Positions 24,256-36,607 of a DNA stretch of 64,000 nucleotides are shown here, piece by piece (within the stretch, counting starts at the first letter, position 1; each line of letters opens with the position of its first letter). Below the pieces are notes generated by a model. It searched no databases. It was not told where the DNA came from and saw only the letters and a list, made by a program, of their open reading frames with translations. Both the position numbers and the translations under genes were made by a program. Source of the stretch: Breviolum minutum Mf 1.05b.01 (taxonomy: Eukaryota; Sar; Dinophyceae; Suessiales; Symbiodiniaceae); contig DF241729.1 in the NCBI GenBank assembly GCA_000507305.1, positions 1 through 64,000 of the forward strand. Direction: 5' to 3'.

Positions 24256-24650
24256 CTACTCAAGCAGCCTTGAAAGTTCATTCCTTGCCGGTTGTGTTCT
24301 CACTCTGTACGACTCAATGCAGCTGTGGAGGAAATGGCCGCTTCAACAGCTTGTGAAGGGCTTACAGGACTGGCACCAAGGGTATGACTGGAAGGTTTGG
24401 AAACCCATGAGTTTCACGGGCCTGCTTGGGGCTTTGGCTGCTTGTAACTGGTTGTGCAGGAGGACTCCAAATCAGTGTGGAGGCTGCTTTTTTTGTTGTC
24501 ACCAGTGTCACGGTGACCTACTTGGCAGTCGTACTCTCTTTGTATTCCTCTCCAGTTGTTGGATGCAAGGCAGGTGAGACGCTGCGCAATCCCTTTGCAA
24601 CCATGAATCTGGCTAGTCAGGAGGAGGTAGGCAAAAAATGGCAAAAAGGG
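24256..24650 (+). CDS. Candidate exon(s) of a membrane protein
   Basis: Two overlapping frames carry hydrophobic segments: WKPMSFTGLLGALAACNWLC (about 24400-24460), and FFVVTSVTVTYLAVVLSLYS (about 24490-24555), followed by a polar end near SQEEVGKKW at about 24620. The arrangement could suit a multi-pass transporter, but the sequence is too short to name one and requires a splice or frameshift between the two. Confidence 0.3.
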
Positions 24651-25740
24651 ACATGATTTTATGCTTGTGACAGTTGTGAAATGTTTTTTTCATGATTTCC
24701 AGGAGATGCCCATCGAGCTCAGGACTTCAAGCTGTAGGGGAGCAGTGGTTTCTGCAAGTATAAGGCTAACGGTAAAGGAATGGTGAAACGAATGATGAAG
24801 GCATGGTGAATGGTGAAGGCGATGCTTTGGCTCGGTCTGAATGCAGCTTAAGCTCAAGACTGTTGGGCGATGTTCAAGCTTCAATTTCCATCAGCTGCCG
24901 CATAACACCACCACATGAATTGAATCAAGCAAAAGTTATCCAACGCCTGATTGATATAGTCAGATATCATTTGATTTTGGACGGAAAGCTCTGGTTACAG
25001 CTGTTTCATCCAGTGTCATCAGTTTCATCCTTACGTTTTCAACAGACCAAAGTGGAAAGAGGCTGAGGCAAGTAGGCTAAGTAGGCTGTAGGTCCATTTC
25101 GGGACCCGCTGATGCGCTCAGCCAATGCACGATGGAACTCCAGATGCGCTCGTTGCTGACTCAGTTTGATAGGTGAATTCCCTGAAAATTCCAGGTTCAG
25201 GTGATTCGCAAAGCTTCAAGTAAGTTCATCCTAAATATTTACCATGGCAATTGCAGTGTGACAGCAACGCCAGGCGAGTCCATCAGGCAATCGTGAAAGT
25301 CTTGAAGGGATGAGATTTTCATTTATTTGTGCCGTTTCTGAACGGTGCATCACCGTGCAAGATGCCTTGCTTTCATTGGAAAACCACTATCATGTTGATA
25401 ATATATGTGTGTGGTGGTGTATCATCAATCCATACCCAGCCATTTTTGTTGGCATTCCCTTGGTTTTGGTCGGCACTATTAGACCGCCAGGTGAGGAAGT
25501 TTTGCAAGAAGTGGAGCGCTGTAAGGCCGGTGAATGGTGGAATCATTGGATCCATAACACAACAAATATGCCCCTTTTAAGGTGTGGAAAGTGTGGAACT
25601 GTTTGAAGAATAGCTTTTTTTTTGTTCACTGAAATCTCATTGCAACATTGCCCAACTGATGCTTGCAGAGGGTTGTAACATACAGCGATTGTCCTTGCTC
25701 TATGCTTCTTTCAACATCAAGCTGCGACAACCGCAACTCC
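24651..25740. other. No gene supported
   Basis: No exon with believable borders. Sequence here precedes the tandem Mei2-like copies. Confidence 0.35.
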
Positions 25741-27536
25741 CCCTTCCTCTACATCCACAAAGTTGAGATGAGCCTTTTCAAGACCATGTCTGTGCACAGC
25801 GATACTGTGCCTTGTCAGCTTTACACCGATACCCAATCAATTCGACCTTGTTTGCTGTACTTCGACTTGAGTTTTTCCACATTTTTTGCAGTGAACATTA
25901 ATGGCCAGGATAGCCTTCGGCAAACTTTTTGTGCTAGAACTTGATCTGATACTGAAAATCTTGCACTGACGCAGTATTTCTGTCCCAGGAGAGCACCCGC
26001 TTCTCGGAAACCAGCGACGTGGAAACTCTGGAGTCTGCTACTTCACGACCTTTATCCCCTTACACTCGTACAGCAGAGATGGAAGGCGAAAGAGGCCCGG
26101 TTTCGAATCCAAACCACAGAGCTGTAAAAAGCTACACGTAAAAAAAGGTTCAAAGGTAGGTGATATGAATCTGTATTTCATACTGGCACTGGTACAGAGG
26201 ACTTTGGACGTGCTCTTTGAATCGAAATGAATCAAATATTTAAAACAGGCTGGCGCCTGTGGCCGCCGACCCGGGTAATCCACATTAATTTGCGCCCAAA
26301 AGTTCATAGCAATGAAGTTGCCTCTGGGTTGGAAGTCTGGGTTTTTCTGTGATTTTGTAAAGTTCTGACCTCTGGGTTGGAAGTCAGGGTTTTTCTGTGA
26401 TTTTGTAGGGTTCTGACCTCTGAAAAAATGTTCAATTTGCTTCCTTGCCCCAACTCTATTCGATACAGTTGGTTTTGAAGTGGCCCCCAAAGGCAGACCA
26501 GGGGGGATTCGAGCCTCTGACCTCCAGNGGCAAAGCTGCAAAGACTGAGGAGTCAAGCAGCAAAGTTGAACGTACGACGGTGCCTCGGCTCTATGCAAGA
26601 TTTGGGTCTTGAGGGAAAGATGCAGTGAATTCTGTTTCATTATTTTCTCGGTTTACAAGCAAGCAGTGTTCAAAAGCTAAGAAAGCTATGTAAGCTATGC
26701 AAGCTATCCAAAACGAAACCGATGTGAACAGAAGGCAAGGCAACCGAATTTGAATTGAACGTGAAGAACGTGAGACTTTGATCACTCCAAGGTGATGTTG
26801 CGCAATCTGCCCAACAACTACACTCGCGACATGTTCTTGTCTTTGTTGGATGAACAAGGCCTCAGTGGCCGCTATGATTTCGTGTATCTCCCCATGGATT
26901 TCTGCCGTGATGCAAACTTGGGCTATGCCTTTGTGAACTTTGTGAATCTTGGATCCGTTGGAAGTATGCATTTTCATTTTCTGCATGTTCAAAAGCTTTA
27001 TGTGTCACAATCCATCTTCAAAGCTCGTGTCATCTAAAGGATGCTTGTAAATCTATGTCAAATGTAAATCTGAGGAGTGTAACAGCTGTGGAGCTTGCGT
27101 GGAAGACCTTTGATGGCTTTGACAGATGGGCCCTGCCTACTGCCAAGGTGGGCGAGGTTGAACTTGTTTGTCCTTCGTATTTGCACGCAGTGATTAAATG
27201 CCAACCAGATGATATATAGATTCATACTTATTATAGACCGTTTTGAGTACTTACAGTCAGTTAATCATCTTCCCAGGTGTGCCAGATGGGTTGGAGTGGT
27301 CCTCATCAAGGATTTGAAGCCCATGTGGAGCGATATCGCAACAGCCCAGTGATGCACAAGAGTTGCTTGCCAGGATAGAAACATATCGGTGAACTCAAAT
27401 CATTGCACTTGAAAATTTGGTGTTGCGTCCAGGTGTTCCGGACTGTTACAAGCCTATGATCTTCAAGAATGGTGCGCGGAAGCCGTTTCCTCGACCTACA
27501 AAGAAGGTCAAAGCTCCTACGGGTTCATCTCGATGA
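25741..27536 (+). CDS. Mei2-like RNA-binding protein, tandem copy 1, interrupted by an assembly N
   Basis: Carries the C-terminal RRM characteristic of Mei2-like proteins, which bind RNA and act in meiosis and development in other eukaryotes. Exons read: about 25766 (MSLFKTMSVHSD); 25989-26145 (ESTRFSETSDVETLES); 26528-26579 (AAKTEESSSKVERTT); 26792-26960 (VMLRNLPNNYTRDMFLSLLD, then GRYDFVYLPMDFCRDANLGY); 27086-27156 (VELAWKTFDGFDRWALP); 27277-27361 (WSGPHQGFEAHVERYRNSPV); and 27433-27536 to the stop (YKPMIFKNGARKPFPRPTKK). Joining 26960 to 27086 requires a GA donor. Compared with copy 2, about 640 bp including one exon is missing and replaced by unrelated sequence ending at an N (26527), and the following exon lacks its first bases. 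Either the copy is broken or the assembly is wrong there. Confidence 0.7.
26321..26416. repeat. 48-bp tandem duplication
   Basis: Two adjacent 48-bp units beginning CCTCTGGGTTGGAAGTC differ at only a few positions, and the start of a third follows. They lie in the stretch of copy 1 that has no counterpart in copy 2. Confidence 0.85.
26527..26527. other. Unresolved base N at a likely contig joint
   Basis: A single N separates sequence found only in copy 1 from sequence that is identical to copy 2 by eye for about 475 bases. A similar single N is at 34951 inside a GA repeat. Confidence 0.9.
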
Positions 27537-28129
27537 GACCCATTTAAGTATCTTCTAAACAGAATTCTCACAGAATTCTCAATCCCCTTTTCCTCCCTAG
27601 TCCGCTGATCAGTTTCTTTGCCACTGGATTCTGATAGCAGTGTACAGTTTCCGTACAGGAGTCGCATCATGCGTCTCAGCTTAAGTGGTTTGGCTGCTCG
27701 TTATGAAGATGGCGAGTGTGTCACTGCAAGGAATTTGACGGCGCGTTGCTAGCGAGGCTATGACACGCCATGGAAAAGCGCAAGCGGAATGGCAACATGG
27801 TGGTTACCATGACTGTGAAACGGTTACAAAGACAACCTAGTAGTCACAACGGTACTTTTGGTACGTTATTGTATCAGAATGGCTTGGTATCGCTTTCTAT
27901 CACTGAAGGAATCGAAGAATGAAGATATCAAAGTAGTTGCTGGTCCTTTGTTTCTACAATGCTTTGCTTTTTAGCATTGTCATGCTTGAAAACATTGCCT
28001 CCAAACTTCTGTCTGGATTCTCCGTGTCGTCCCGATTTCTTTCAGCGAAACCCTCAGCAGAGCTCATTCCCAGATCAAGCAGCATTGTGCGAAGTCGTAA
28101 GTGCGCGCAAAACGGTCTCGGCCAATTCC
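27537..28129. other. Spacer between the two Mei2-like copies
   Basis: No independent gene seen. The second copy begins to resemble the first from about 28130. Confidence 0.4.
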
Positions 28130-30458
28130 GCTTCTTGATTCGAGATGAGCCTTACTAAGACCATGTCCGTGTACAGTGATTCTGCCTCTTGCTTGCAGAA
28201 AAGGAGTAAGTTCGTTACGGTGAAAAAAATTGTTTGTGTCATGAGTCATGCAGCCTCTTCAAATCAAAATTCTTTAGGAGAGCACCCGCTTCTCGGAAAC
28301 CAGCGACGTGGAAACCCTGGAGTCCGCTACTTCACGACCTCTCTCCCCTTGCACTCTCACAGCAGAGATGGAAGACGAAACAGGCCTGTGTATGCCTGTG
28401 TTGAATCTCAAACCCAGAGCTGTACAAAAAGGAAAGGTTCAAAGGTAGGTGTGGGGAGGCTACTTATATATATATGATTTGGGGAGGCTAGTTATACGAT
28501 TCTGTGTTAGAGGGTAGTGACGCTGGCACAGAAGACTTTGGATGCTCTCTTTGAATCGAAATGAATCAAATACATCTCTTCGGTGATCATAGGAAAAGAA
28601 GTTCACCAAACATTTTGTTTGAAGAGGCTGTGCAGTTTCAGCCAACATGTGTCAGAGGCGCCAACGTCATTGTGAAGGGCTCCTTCATTGATTTAGATGA
28701 TCAGTGCTTGATGCGGCAGTACCGCAAGATGCGACGTGTGATGTCCGACAGCATCCTCGTGGGCGTCTTGGATGTACCAGAAGTGTACGAACCAGGAAAG
28801 TTCAGCAACGAGTTTGAGAAGACTGAGAATGCAAAGCAGACGCCGCTTCTGGTGGAGGACTGTGCAGCAAGACAGTCAAGTGACATGCAAGTGCTGCAAG
28901 TGTCAAGCCCCCCGCTGACCCGTGAGATGAAGAACGGACAGTGCATGATAATGGATGATAATGGATGAGAGTGGACGAGAATGATTATAAATTCTGGTCC
29001 ACACATTTGCCTTAGTCCTTCAAGCATCTCTCTTCTTCATGTCATCCCCAGCTGGAGGAGACGAAACCAGTGGCTAGTCAACCAAAGAAGGCAAAGAGCC
29101 AGGTGCAGAAAGATGGACACAATGCACTGCGTGTTTGTATGTCTTGATTTGCTTTAATCTGAGAAGACTAGGACACTGAAATTACTGTGAAGATCTTGAC
29201 AGGTGAAACCCGGCAAAGCTGCAAAGACTGAGGAGTCAAGCAGCAAAGTTGAACGTACGACGGTGCCTCGGCTCTATGCAAGATTTGGGTCTTGAGGGAA
29301 AGATGCAGTGAATTCTGTTTCATTATTTTCTCGGTTTACAAGCAAGCAGTGTTCAAAAGCTAAGAAAGCTATGTAAGCTATGCAAGCTATCCAAAACGAA
29401 ACCGATGTGAACAGAAGGCAAGGCAACCGAATTTGAATTGAACGTGAAGAACGTGAGACTTTGATCACTCCAAGGTGATGTTGCGCAATCTGCCCAACAA
29501 CTACACTCGCGACATGTTCTTGTCTTTGTTGGATGAACAAGGCCTCAGTGGCCGCTATGATTTCGTGTATCTCCCCATGGATTTCTGCCGTGATGCAAAC
29601 TTGGGCTATGCCTTTGTGAACTTTGTGAATCTTGGATCCGTTGGAAGTATGCATTTTCATTTTCTGCATGTTCAAAAGCTTTATGTGTCATAATCCAACT
29701 TCAAAGCTCGTGTCATCTAAAGGACGCTTGTAAATCTATGTAAATCTGAGGAGTGTAACAGCTGTGGAGCTTGCGTGGAAGACCTTTGATGGCTTTGACA
29801 GATGGGCATTGCCTACTGCCAAGGTGGGCGAGGTTGAACTTGTTTGTCCTTCGAATTTTGAACTTGTTTGTCCTTCGTATTTGCACGCAGTGATTCAATG
29901 CCAACCAGTTATACAAAGTCATAATAATATTATTATGCCACATTATATTCACAATATAGTTACACGATTATCTTTACATCCATGATTTGATCAGTTCATT
30001 TTTGAGTATCTCTGTTAGTAGCTTGTTATAAAGTCAGCTTCCCAGGTGTGCCAGATGGGTTGGAGTGGTCCTCATCAAGGACTTGAAGCCCATGTGGAGC
30101 GATATCGCAACAGCCCAGTGATGCACAAGAGTGCCTTGGATGAAAGTGGAAACTCCTCGTCGTCCATCTCAACAGCTTCATGATCTTAATTGAGCCTAAT
30201 TGTCCTTTGATAGGCCTGATACCCTCAGCTTTTGGCTGGAAGTCCCTCAGTAGAGAATATGGCTATGGTTGTTTGCAGGGGTTTGTACCAGGCATAAGCA
30301 GGAAGCATCTTGGCGGACAATCCACACATGTTGGTGTGCCGGTGTTGCGTCCAGGTGTTCCGGACTGTTACAAGCCTATGATCTTCAAGAATGGTGTCCG
30401 GAAGGCTTTTCCTCGCCCTACAAAGAAGGTCAAAGCTCCTACGGGTTCATCTCGATGA
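28130..30458 (+). CDS. Mei2-like RNA-binding protein, tandem copy 2, apparently intact
   Basis: Exons read by eye: about 28145-28205 (MSLTKTMSVYSDSAS); 28278-28444 (ESTRFSETSDVETLES...); about 28592-28945 (FQPTCVRGANVIVKGSFIDL, then QYRKMRRVMSDSILVGVLDV); 29052-29102 (LEETKPVASQPKKAKS); 29203-29262 (KAAKTEESSSKVERTT); 29475-29643; 29762-29832; 30046-30130; and 30355-30458 to TGA. The RRM carries LRNLPNNYT as RNP2-like and LGYAFVNF as RNP1-like motifs. The end WSGPHQGFEAHVERYRNSPV plus FPRPTKKVKAP is the C-terminal signature of Mei2-like RRM_2 proteins. The intron 29644-29761 has a GA donor and an AG acceptor; the others are GT-AG. Expression of tandem copies is common for dinoflagellates. Confidence 0.8.
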
Positions 30459-31056
30459 GCGAGGATAGAAGAGGATAACAGAGCATAGCAGAGGATAGCA
30501 GAGGCAGTGATTGAGGTAGGCAGATCATGAAATTCATCCGATTGATGCACAGAAGAAAGGACTCTCTAGCAGCCAGCAGGTCTCGAGTCTAGAGACCCTT
30601 TCTTTGTAAAGTCTCGCATGCATGAGCTATCTCTTCTTGCCACAAGAAGGGAAGCATCTTATGTACAGTCCCGTACAGGAGACGCATAAAGCAGTCTCAA
30701 CCCCCGTGGCTTGGATGCCGAGTGACATGAAGGTGTTACTCTCACCGGAGAATTGAATGCGTTGACAGCGATGCATCTCGATGCTGCACGCGGAAAATCC
30801 GAATCTCAGATCTGGCTCTGCAAGGGGGTCCTGTCTGGTGCTACTCGTGCAACACTTGTGGAACCATCTCCAAGTCTTGTGGCGGTAGGCACTTGGCAAT
30901 GAGGAATTTCGCAGAGGAGCTTTTGAGGCAAATCCTGTGCTTTCGACATGGGTTGCCTCAGTCACATTCTCGCTGCACAAGTAAGAACACAAGCATGATG
31001 GACAGCAGAATCGAGTAAAGAATCCACTAAGTGGTGTTGATGCGATCAGGAGTGAC
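30459..31056. other. Intergenic; short repeat
   Basis: GAGGATAGAAGAGGATAACAGAG-like short repeats at 30460-30510 follow the stop of the Mei2-like copy. No gene supported. Confidence 0.4.
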
Positions 31057-31890
31057 ATGACTAGGCAACGAAAAGAAAAAACCACGCATTTTGACTCGGC
31101 CAAGGCCGCCTTGGAGAATTATGCAACAGCTTTGCAAAATCTTGAGAGGTGCCTTTGGGATAACTTCGGAGAAGCGCCCCTAGCTATTGTTGCTGGCATA
31201 TCAAAAGGTCCTGATTCTGATCAATGTGAATGGCGTGTCAATGACAGTTTTTTCTCTATTGGGAGTCAATTCGCTGTCATCAGTCAATCAAATTGTCAAG
31301 AATTCTAAAATGGCAGCTGGCAACTTTGCACCATCTCTGGCTAGGCTGACCTTCGTAGAATACGCTTTATCTTCTCAACTGGCTTCCAACCAGGACGGAG
31401 TTTTATTCTTGTCTGGCCACGAAGTTGTAGTCTTTTGTGCAGACCGAAGTCAGTTTGTGACACGCTCAGCCCCGTGCGGTGCATTCCAAGACAAAGCTAT
31501 TTTCTCGCACCTGAGGGTCATTTTTTGTGAAGCTGCCATGGAACAGGCGATGTGCTTCCTGAAATTGGAAAAGTTCCAAGAGGCTGAGGCTGGCTGTGGG
31601 AACTGTAGATCTCACAATACACTTGTCTTTACCTTTGTAAACAAATGTCTCCTCAACAACAAATTGATGGAAGGAGAGGGCCTCTGCAGCTCTGGTGGCA
31701 GATGCATCCAACAGCAAAGCCGTGTGGCAACCCTGTTGAATTGTTTGGGTCGGTTTTTGGAATGATTCTTGTCCTGGATTTTCTGAAGAATATTGGGACC
31801 TCTTTAGTTGAGGTCTACAGACGTGGCCTGGCACGCCTAAAATTAGGTGAGCCACGGGCTGCACTGGAGGACTTCTGCAGCATTTGATCC
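31057..31890 (+). CDS. TPR-repeat protein, several exons
   Basis: Helix-turn-helix pairs matching tetratricopeptide repeats are present: ALENYATALQNLERCLWDN (about 31108-31165), AAMEQAMCFLKLEKFQEAEA (about 31527-31590), and VYRRGLARLKLGEPRAALED (about 31815-31875). TPR proteins scaffold protein complexes. This pattern, with YRRGLARLKLGE, is common in immunophilins and co-chaperones, but no peptidyl-prolyl isomerase domain was seen nearby. The first and last exon are not defined; a further piece at about 32015-32070 (YVALEALGVTRTYKRPR) may follow. Confidence 0.5.
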
Positions 31891-33026
31891 AGTGGCCAGT
31901 TCTAGGGAGACCTGATTGATACTTTGTATGATGAATATGATCAAGTTTTTTCATATTATTTACAATGGACAAACTCCACTTTAACTGAATCCAAATTTGA
32001 TGTTGGATGTTAGAATTATGTCGCCCTTGAAGCTTTGGGTGTCACCAGGACCTACAAAAGGCCTCGAGGAGTGGCAGCTCAGTAAACGGTGACTTTGGGT
32101 CTTTGGGTCACGTTTTTTTTTTGGGGGGTTCCCGATTCCATTAATGGCACCCAATTCTTCCTCAGCGTCATGCTATTTGGTATAATATAAATCTATATCA
32201 TGTATATAGATATACATAGGGACATCTATATTTTGTATGGTTATCTTTACCACGAAGACCAGCAACTGCTAATTGGTTTGTATGAAAATATCGTTTTTTA
32301 CCATTCTCTACTCTTGTTTTCCATCGCCTTCCAGCCATTGGATCCACTGTAGGTTGGAGCCACAGAATGTTGAGATTCGACAAAAGCTCGCAGAGGCGAA
32401 GTGATTCCCTGAAGGGAGTGCCGTTCTCTCGCGAGACCAGGTTTAGGACATAATGCGAAATCGAGATTTGCACCTGAACATTTGGGTAAATTTTATGAAC
32501 ACCTTTAAGTTTTTTTGTATTTTCACAAAAGTAGCAATCTTCCTTCGAAAAGGAATAGTCCAAATTTTCAGGGGATGTTTCCACACTGTTGATTTGCAAT
32601 GGGATGTTTCCAGGCCAAGGAGATGGTCGATGCGGTGCGGCTTCCTGGAAGGTTATGAGCGATTCCAGGTTGAAGAAAGTTGCCAACGGAGGGGAAAATC
32701 CCATGAGGCACCAGTAAACCAGGCGGAGGTGGCCATTTGTGCCGCCACTGCCAGTGTCTTGGGAAAGGACGGCGGTTTGTGGGGAGCCCCAAGAATTTGA
32801 AGTTAGAGCAGCCTTTGTCAGGGTCGGTGCAGCTTAGCAAAAGATAGGCATGCCAAATGTGGCTTCCAGGACAAGTCTATCAACATATGACTGTCTCCTT
32901 TCCATGCGAAACAGTGAAGTTTGTGAATGCATGATGTCATGATGCAATGACTCTCAGGTACAATGAGAAGCCAGACGTCAACCAAGGAAGACTAGCAGAG
33001 TCACACCAGGAGATGGCTCGGGCTCG
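31891..33026. other. No gene supported
   Basis: AT-rich, including a TATATA-like stretch at 32180-32220. No recognised exon. Confidence 0.35.
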
Positions 33027-33720
33027 ATGAACCTGCGAGATGTGAAAGTCTCAACTTATCCAATTCCTCAGCCGGCCCCCTGTGAGGAGCAGCGGGATTG
33101 GGTTCAGAGCATTGAAAAGTGGAGCGACATTACGGACGTTTCGTTTCTTGAAGCGACATACAGGGTGGGAACAAGACCAAGTTCAGGAACCATTGCAAAG
33201 TCGAAAACTATGCCAACATGAGGCTGTTTCTTTGCAAAGCCCAGTGATAGCTTTCGTTATAACATAGATATATAGTATATATAGCCATATAGCTCTCTCC
33301 CCCTGCAAAACACAAAGTTGGTTGGTAGATGTACTGAGATTTTGTTCCTTCCAACATCTTCCAAACATCACTTGAGTCTAGAGTCTATATATTTTATTCT
33401 ATGCTCTTGGATGTGTCTTACAGTGTGACGTCCCAAGGTTTGCAGAGGATGAGAAGAACAACACCGTTTCAGTCTACATGTCCTTGTCGACCTCTCAGTT
33501 TCTTGAGGTGCAGAAAGAAGTGAGGGAAGTGAAGCTTCCTGGAGCAATCTGAAACAAATAATATCATCAATGATCAAATACTTTTTTTCCAAACAAAAGA
33601 TGCTGATTTCAGGAGTTCCATGTTTTGCGGTTTTGACTGTTTTGCAGGCCTGGCATCCAGGAGATCGCACCCAACAAGGTGTGCGTGTGGATGACCATGA
33701 CAACCTTGGAGGCCGCGCGT
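33027..33720 (+). CDS. Three candidate exons, unknown protein
   Basis: Exon pieces: about 33030-33165 (QPAPCEEQRDWVQSIEKW, then SDITDVSFLEATYRVG); 33424-33541 after TTACAG (CDVPRFAEDEKNNTVSVYMS and LSTSQFLEVQKEVREVKLPG); and 33648-33712 after TTTGCAG (AWHPGDRTQQGVRVDDHD). The second is bounded well and looks protein-like. I do not recognise a family. Confidence 0.4.
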
Positions 33721-34895
33721 TTTCGCCGCCCTGCCTTGCCTTGGTGGGCTTTTTCGGTGGGTTTTGGTTGACCAGGTGCGCATCATCGATTTGAAGGGCA
33801 CCAATTGGCGCCTCCGGCCAGTGGTGTCACAGCATTGGTAGCTGCTTTAGATGAAGATATGATGGCCATATTTCAAGTCAGTTTTTGGATATCGTTTGTT
33901 CTCTACATTCAAGTGTTCAAGTGTAACAACCAGCATCCAGCTTCAACTGGTCAATGAAACATTTCCATGAGGAGTCTGTGTGGTAGATTCAAAATCTTTG
34001 AGCCAGGTGCTATTTGGCACAAGAGCTTTGGGGACAAATCAATCCTGAGTTTGAGGCTCAGATATCGCTAGCCAAGGCACCACAAAAACAGAGCGATGAA
34101 TTCCGTACTGTAAGTCAACTGCATTCCCATCCCCTGTGTTGATTGCGAAATGTTCCGGAGGCGTTCCTCCTGGAAGATTCGCAAAGATAAACTCTCATTG
34201 AAATTGGACAAGAGAGCAGCTCGCAGTGGGGGACCCTTGGGGGTGGATAGGTTCTCGTCTCGCATCTCGTGCCGTGCCTCGATGAGTTCCTCAGGTTGGG
34301 ATCGCTGGGAAAAACTTCGACGGATCTGATTGGCTAAAAGCCGGACATCCATTTGGACATCCAGCCCATCCATTGGTGCCGGGCCAAAGAAAATTGGATG
34401 TTGCCAATCTGCCAATCTCTGAATTTTTGGAGTGTCATGTCATTGTATCCACACATTCATTTTTCTTAGCAGTGTCTCTGCTTTTTGCGGTGAGATAAAG
34501 GTAGTTGGCAGATGGATTGAAAGGATCCTAGATCTGGCAGTGAAATGGTGTGAGTAAGGCCGGGTCCAGCTAAAATGCTGGAGGATGCGTTCCATCCCTG
34601 GCACATAGACTTGAACATAGACCATCCATGCAGTCGAGTCGAGTGTGATGTCAAAACGGCTTAATGAGCTGATACGGCACGCACAACAAGAGTGGACACT
34701 TCACTCCCAGGAGAGTTGCCATGGCTAAGCTGCTGACAAATTGGGTACCTTTTTCGGATGAGTCTTTGAGTGTTGAACTTTCAGCTAACATTCCAGAGCA
34801 GGACACTCCGGCGTTTGGATGGAAGAGACCACGATAACGAGAACTCAAGGATGGGCATCGCTAGGAAGACAGCATTGTCATGCTTGATTGAGTCG
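33721..34895. other. No gene supported
   Basis: Only short frames without recognised domains. Confidence 0.35.
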
Positions 34896-34898
34896 AAT

Positions 34899-34906
34899 CA
34901 GAGAGA

Positions 34907-34939
<33 letters not shown>

Positions 34940-34977
34940 GAGGGTAGGTGNAGAGAGAGAGAGAGAGAGAGAGGGAG
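34899..34977. repeat. (GA)n microsatellite with an unresolved N
   Basis: GA dinucleotide run interrupted by GGAGGGTAGGTG and one N at 34951. The N suggests an assembly problem in the repeat. Confidence 0.95.
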
Positions 34978-36607
34978 GTTGCTGGAAGAGAAGATTTGAT
35001 GCAATGGTGCAATGTTTTGATCCTTAAGGTGACCTCGACATTGTTTCAAAAGACACTCTTAAACTTCACAAGAAGATGCAACCATTCAAGCTCTGTCGGC
35101 ATTCTCCGAGCCGTAGGCCTGCAACTGCAACTTGTGGTGACAAGAGCCCCCACTTGCAGCAGCCCTCGCCTGCGCTCACGCAAACCCTGCGCATCTTGGC
35201 AAAGTTTTGCATACCAAGCAGTCATTCTTCGGGGCATTTAGGGGGTATGAAGGAATTGAAGTGGCAGATGTTGGCAAAAAGGGCTCCTTTGGCCAGGGGT
35301 TTGGAGGCACAAGAGGCACTTCCCCAAAACTAGTGGGTCTCTCCATGGATTGAGTACAAGAGGTTTCCAGCTCCAAACCCTTAAACCATGGATGGTGTAC
35401 ATTCTGCTCGTCCAAAGGAGGATGCTTTACTCCAGTTGGAGGCCAGGGCTTTCAGATGCTGAAAGCATCATTCCACGATCCACCAATCAAATCTATTTTC
35501 TTTCAGCATGTGAATCCTTTTGTGTGAATTTTTGAATTCTGTTTGATTTGTGGAAATTGTGTTCGCAACTGAGCGAGGGATCAGAAAAAGCTCAAGCATC
35601 CAAAAAATGTTCGGGATCTTACTTAAGGACCTTAATTTCTGAACTTTGAAACTCCTGGCTGTCTTTGCTCAAGGACCCCTGAATATTCCCTTTCCGCCGT
35701 TTTTTCCCACACGGAAGACGGCGCCGGAGCTGCCATGGGAGCTCCCATCGTTTTGGGACCATGGAGATGAAAATCGTTTCTGGATACAATAAATGAAACA
35801 AACATTATTTTGCCTGGCTCCAATCTTTAGAGCGTAGTTGGAGGCCAAGGTTTCAAATGATTTTGCCGACTTTTTGTTGGTTAGAAAAAAGAGGGCCAGA
35901 CCTGAAACAGAAAGAGACCTGAAAGGCAACAATGAGATAGACTTAAAACGAAAGGATAAGATTGGAAAAAGGATGCAAGCATCCAAGAAGAGGACAAGGA
36001 AAGCAAGATGCAATGAACAGCAATAGGAATCAAGAACCAACTTTGTACCTATTGTAAATTTAAAAGATGTTGGGAGCCAGAGTTGTTTTAGCTGCCCAAA
36101 GGCATTAGAGCTGTTTTGCTGAGTCAGATTTGCCTAGGTTGCACAAGAGAAGTCTAAGATGAAAGGCATACTTGGAGCAACTCTGAGCTTTGACACAGGA
36201 TGATTCAGATGCTTGGTTGCCTTAGGTCAAAAGTTATGCACAGATTTTCACTCAAAATGATCACAGATAAGTGTGTTTCAGCTCTTAGGAAGATCTTGTT
36301 TGTCACTTTCGCAAGTTGGCCCTTCGTGATTCATGAAGGCATTGAACCTCTCTGATTGTTTCCTTCACATTCTCCAAAAAATGAAGGCGTTCAATCCATG
36401 TCCCAAGGAGATGTTTGACCGTCTTGTGCTGCACCATGGTTGAAGCGACTCGAGATTTGCAGGTGATGCTAAGTGTGATCACGAGAAATCGTTTCTGGAC
36501 ACATGCGCTTTCGAGCTTGTCTCTTGCTTGATGTTGACAGGCTGTGACACGGGATTCTTTTGAGAATTGAATCGGAGTTGAGCGTTTGACTTTCCAGTGG
36601 CACACCT
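34978..36607. other. No confident gene
   Basis: A basic frame at 35838-36026 (KRARPETERDLKGNNEIDLK) is purine-rich and may be composition only. Nothing else is supported. Confidence 0.35.

Noticed and set aside
26038..26640. 200-codon minus-strand frame with a repeated SQKNPDFQPRG motif
   Set aside because: The repeat is the 48-bp tandem duplication, and the frame crosses the N and the Mei2-like exon on the other strand.
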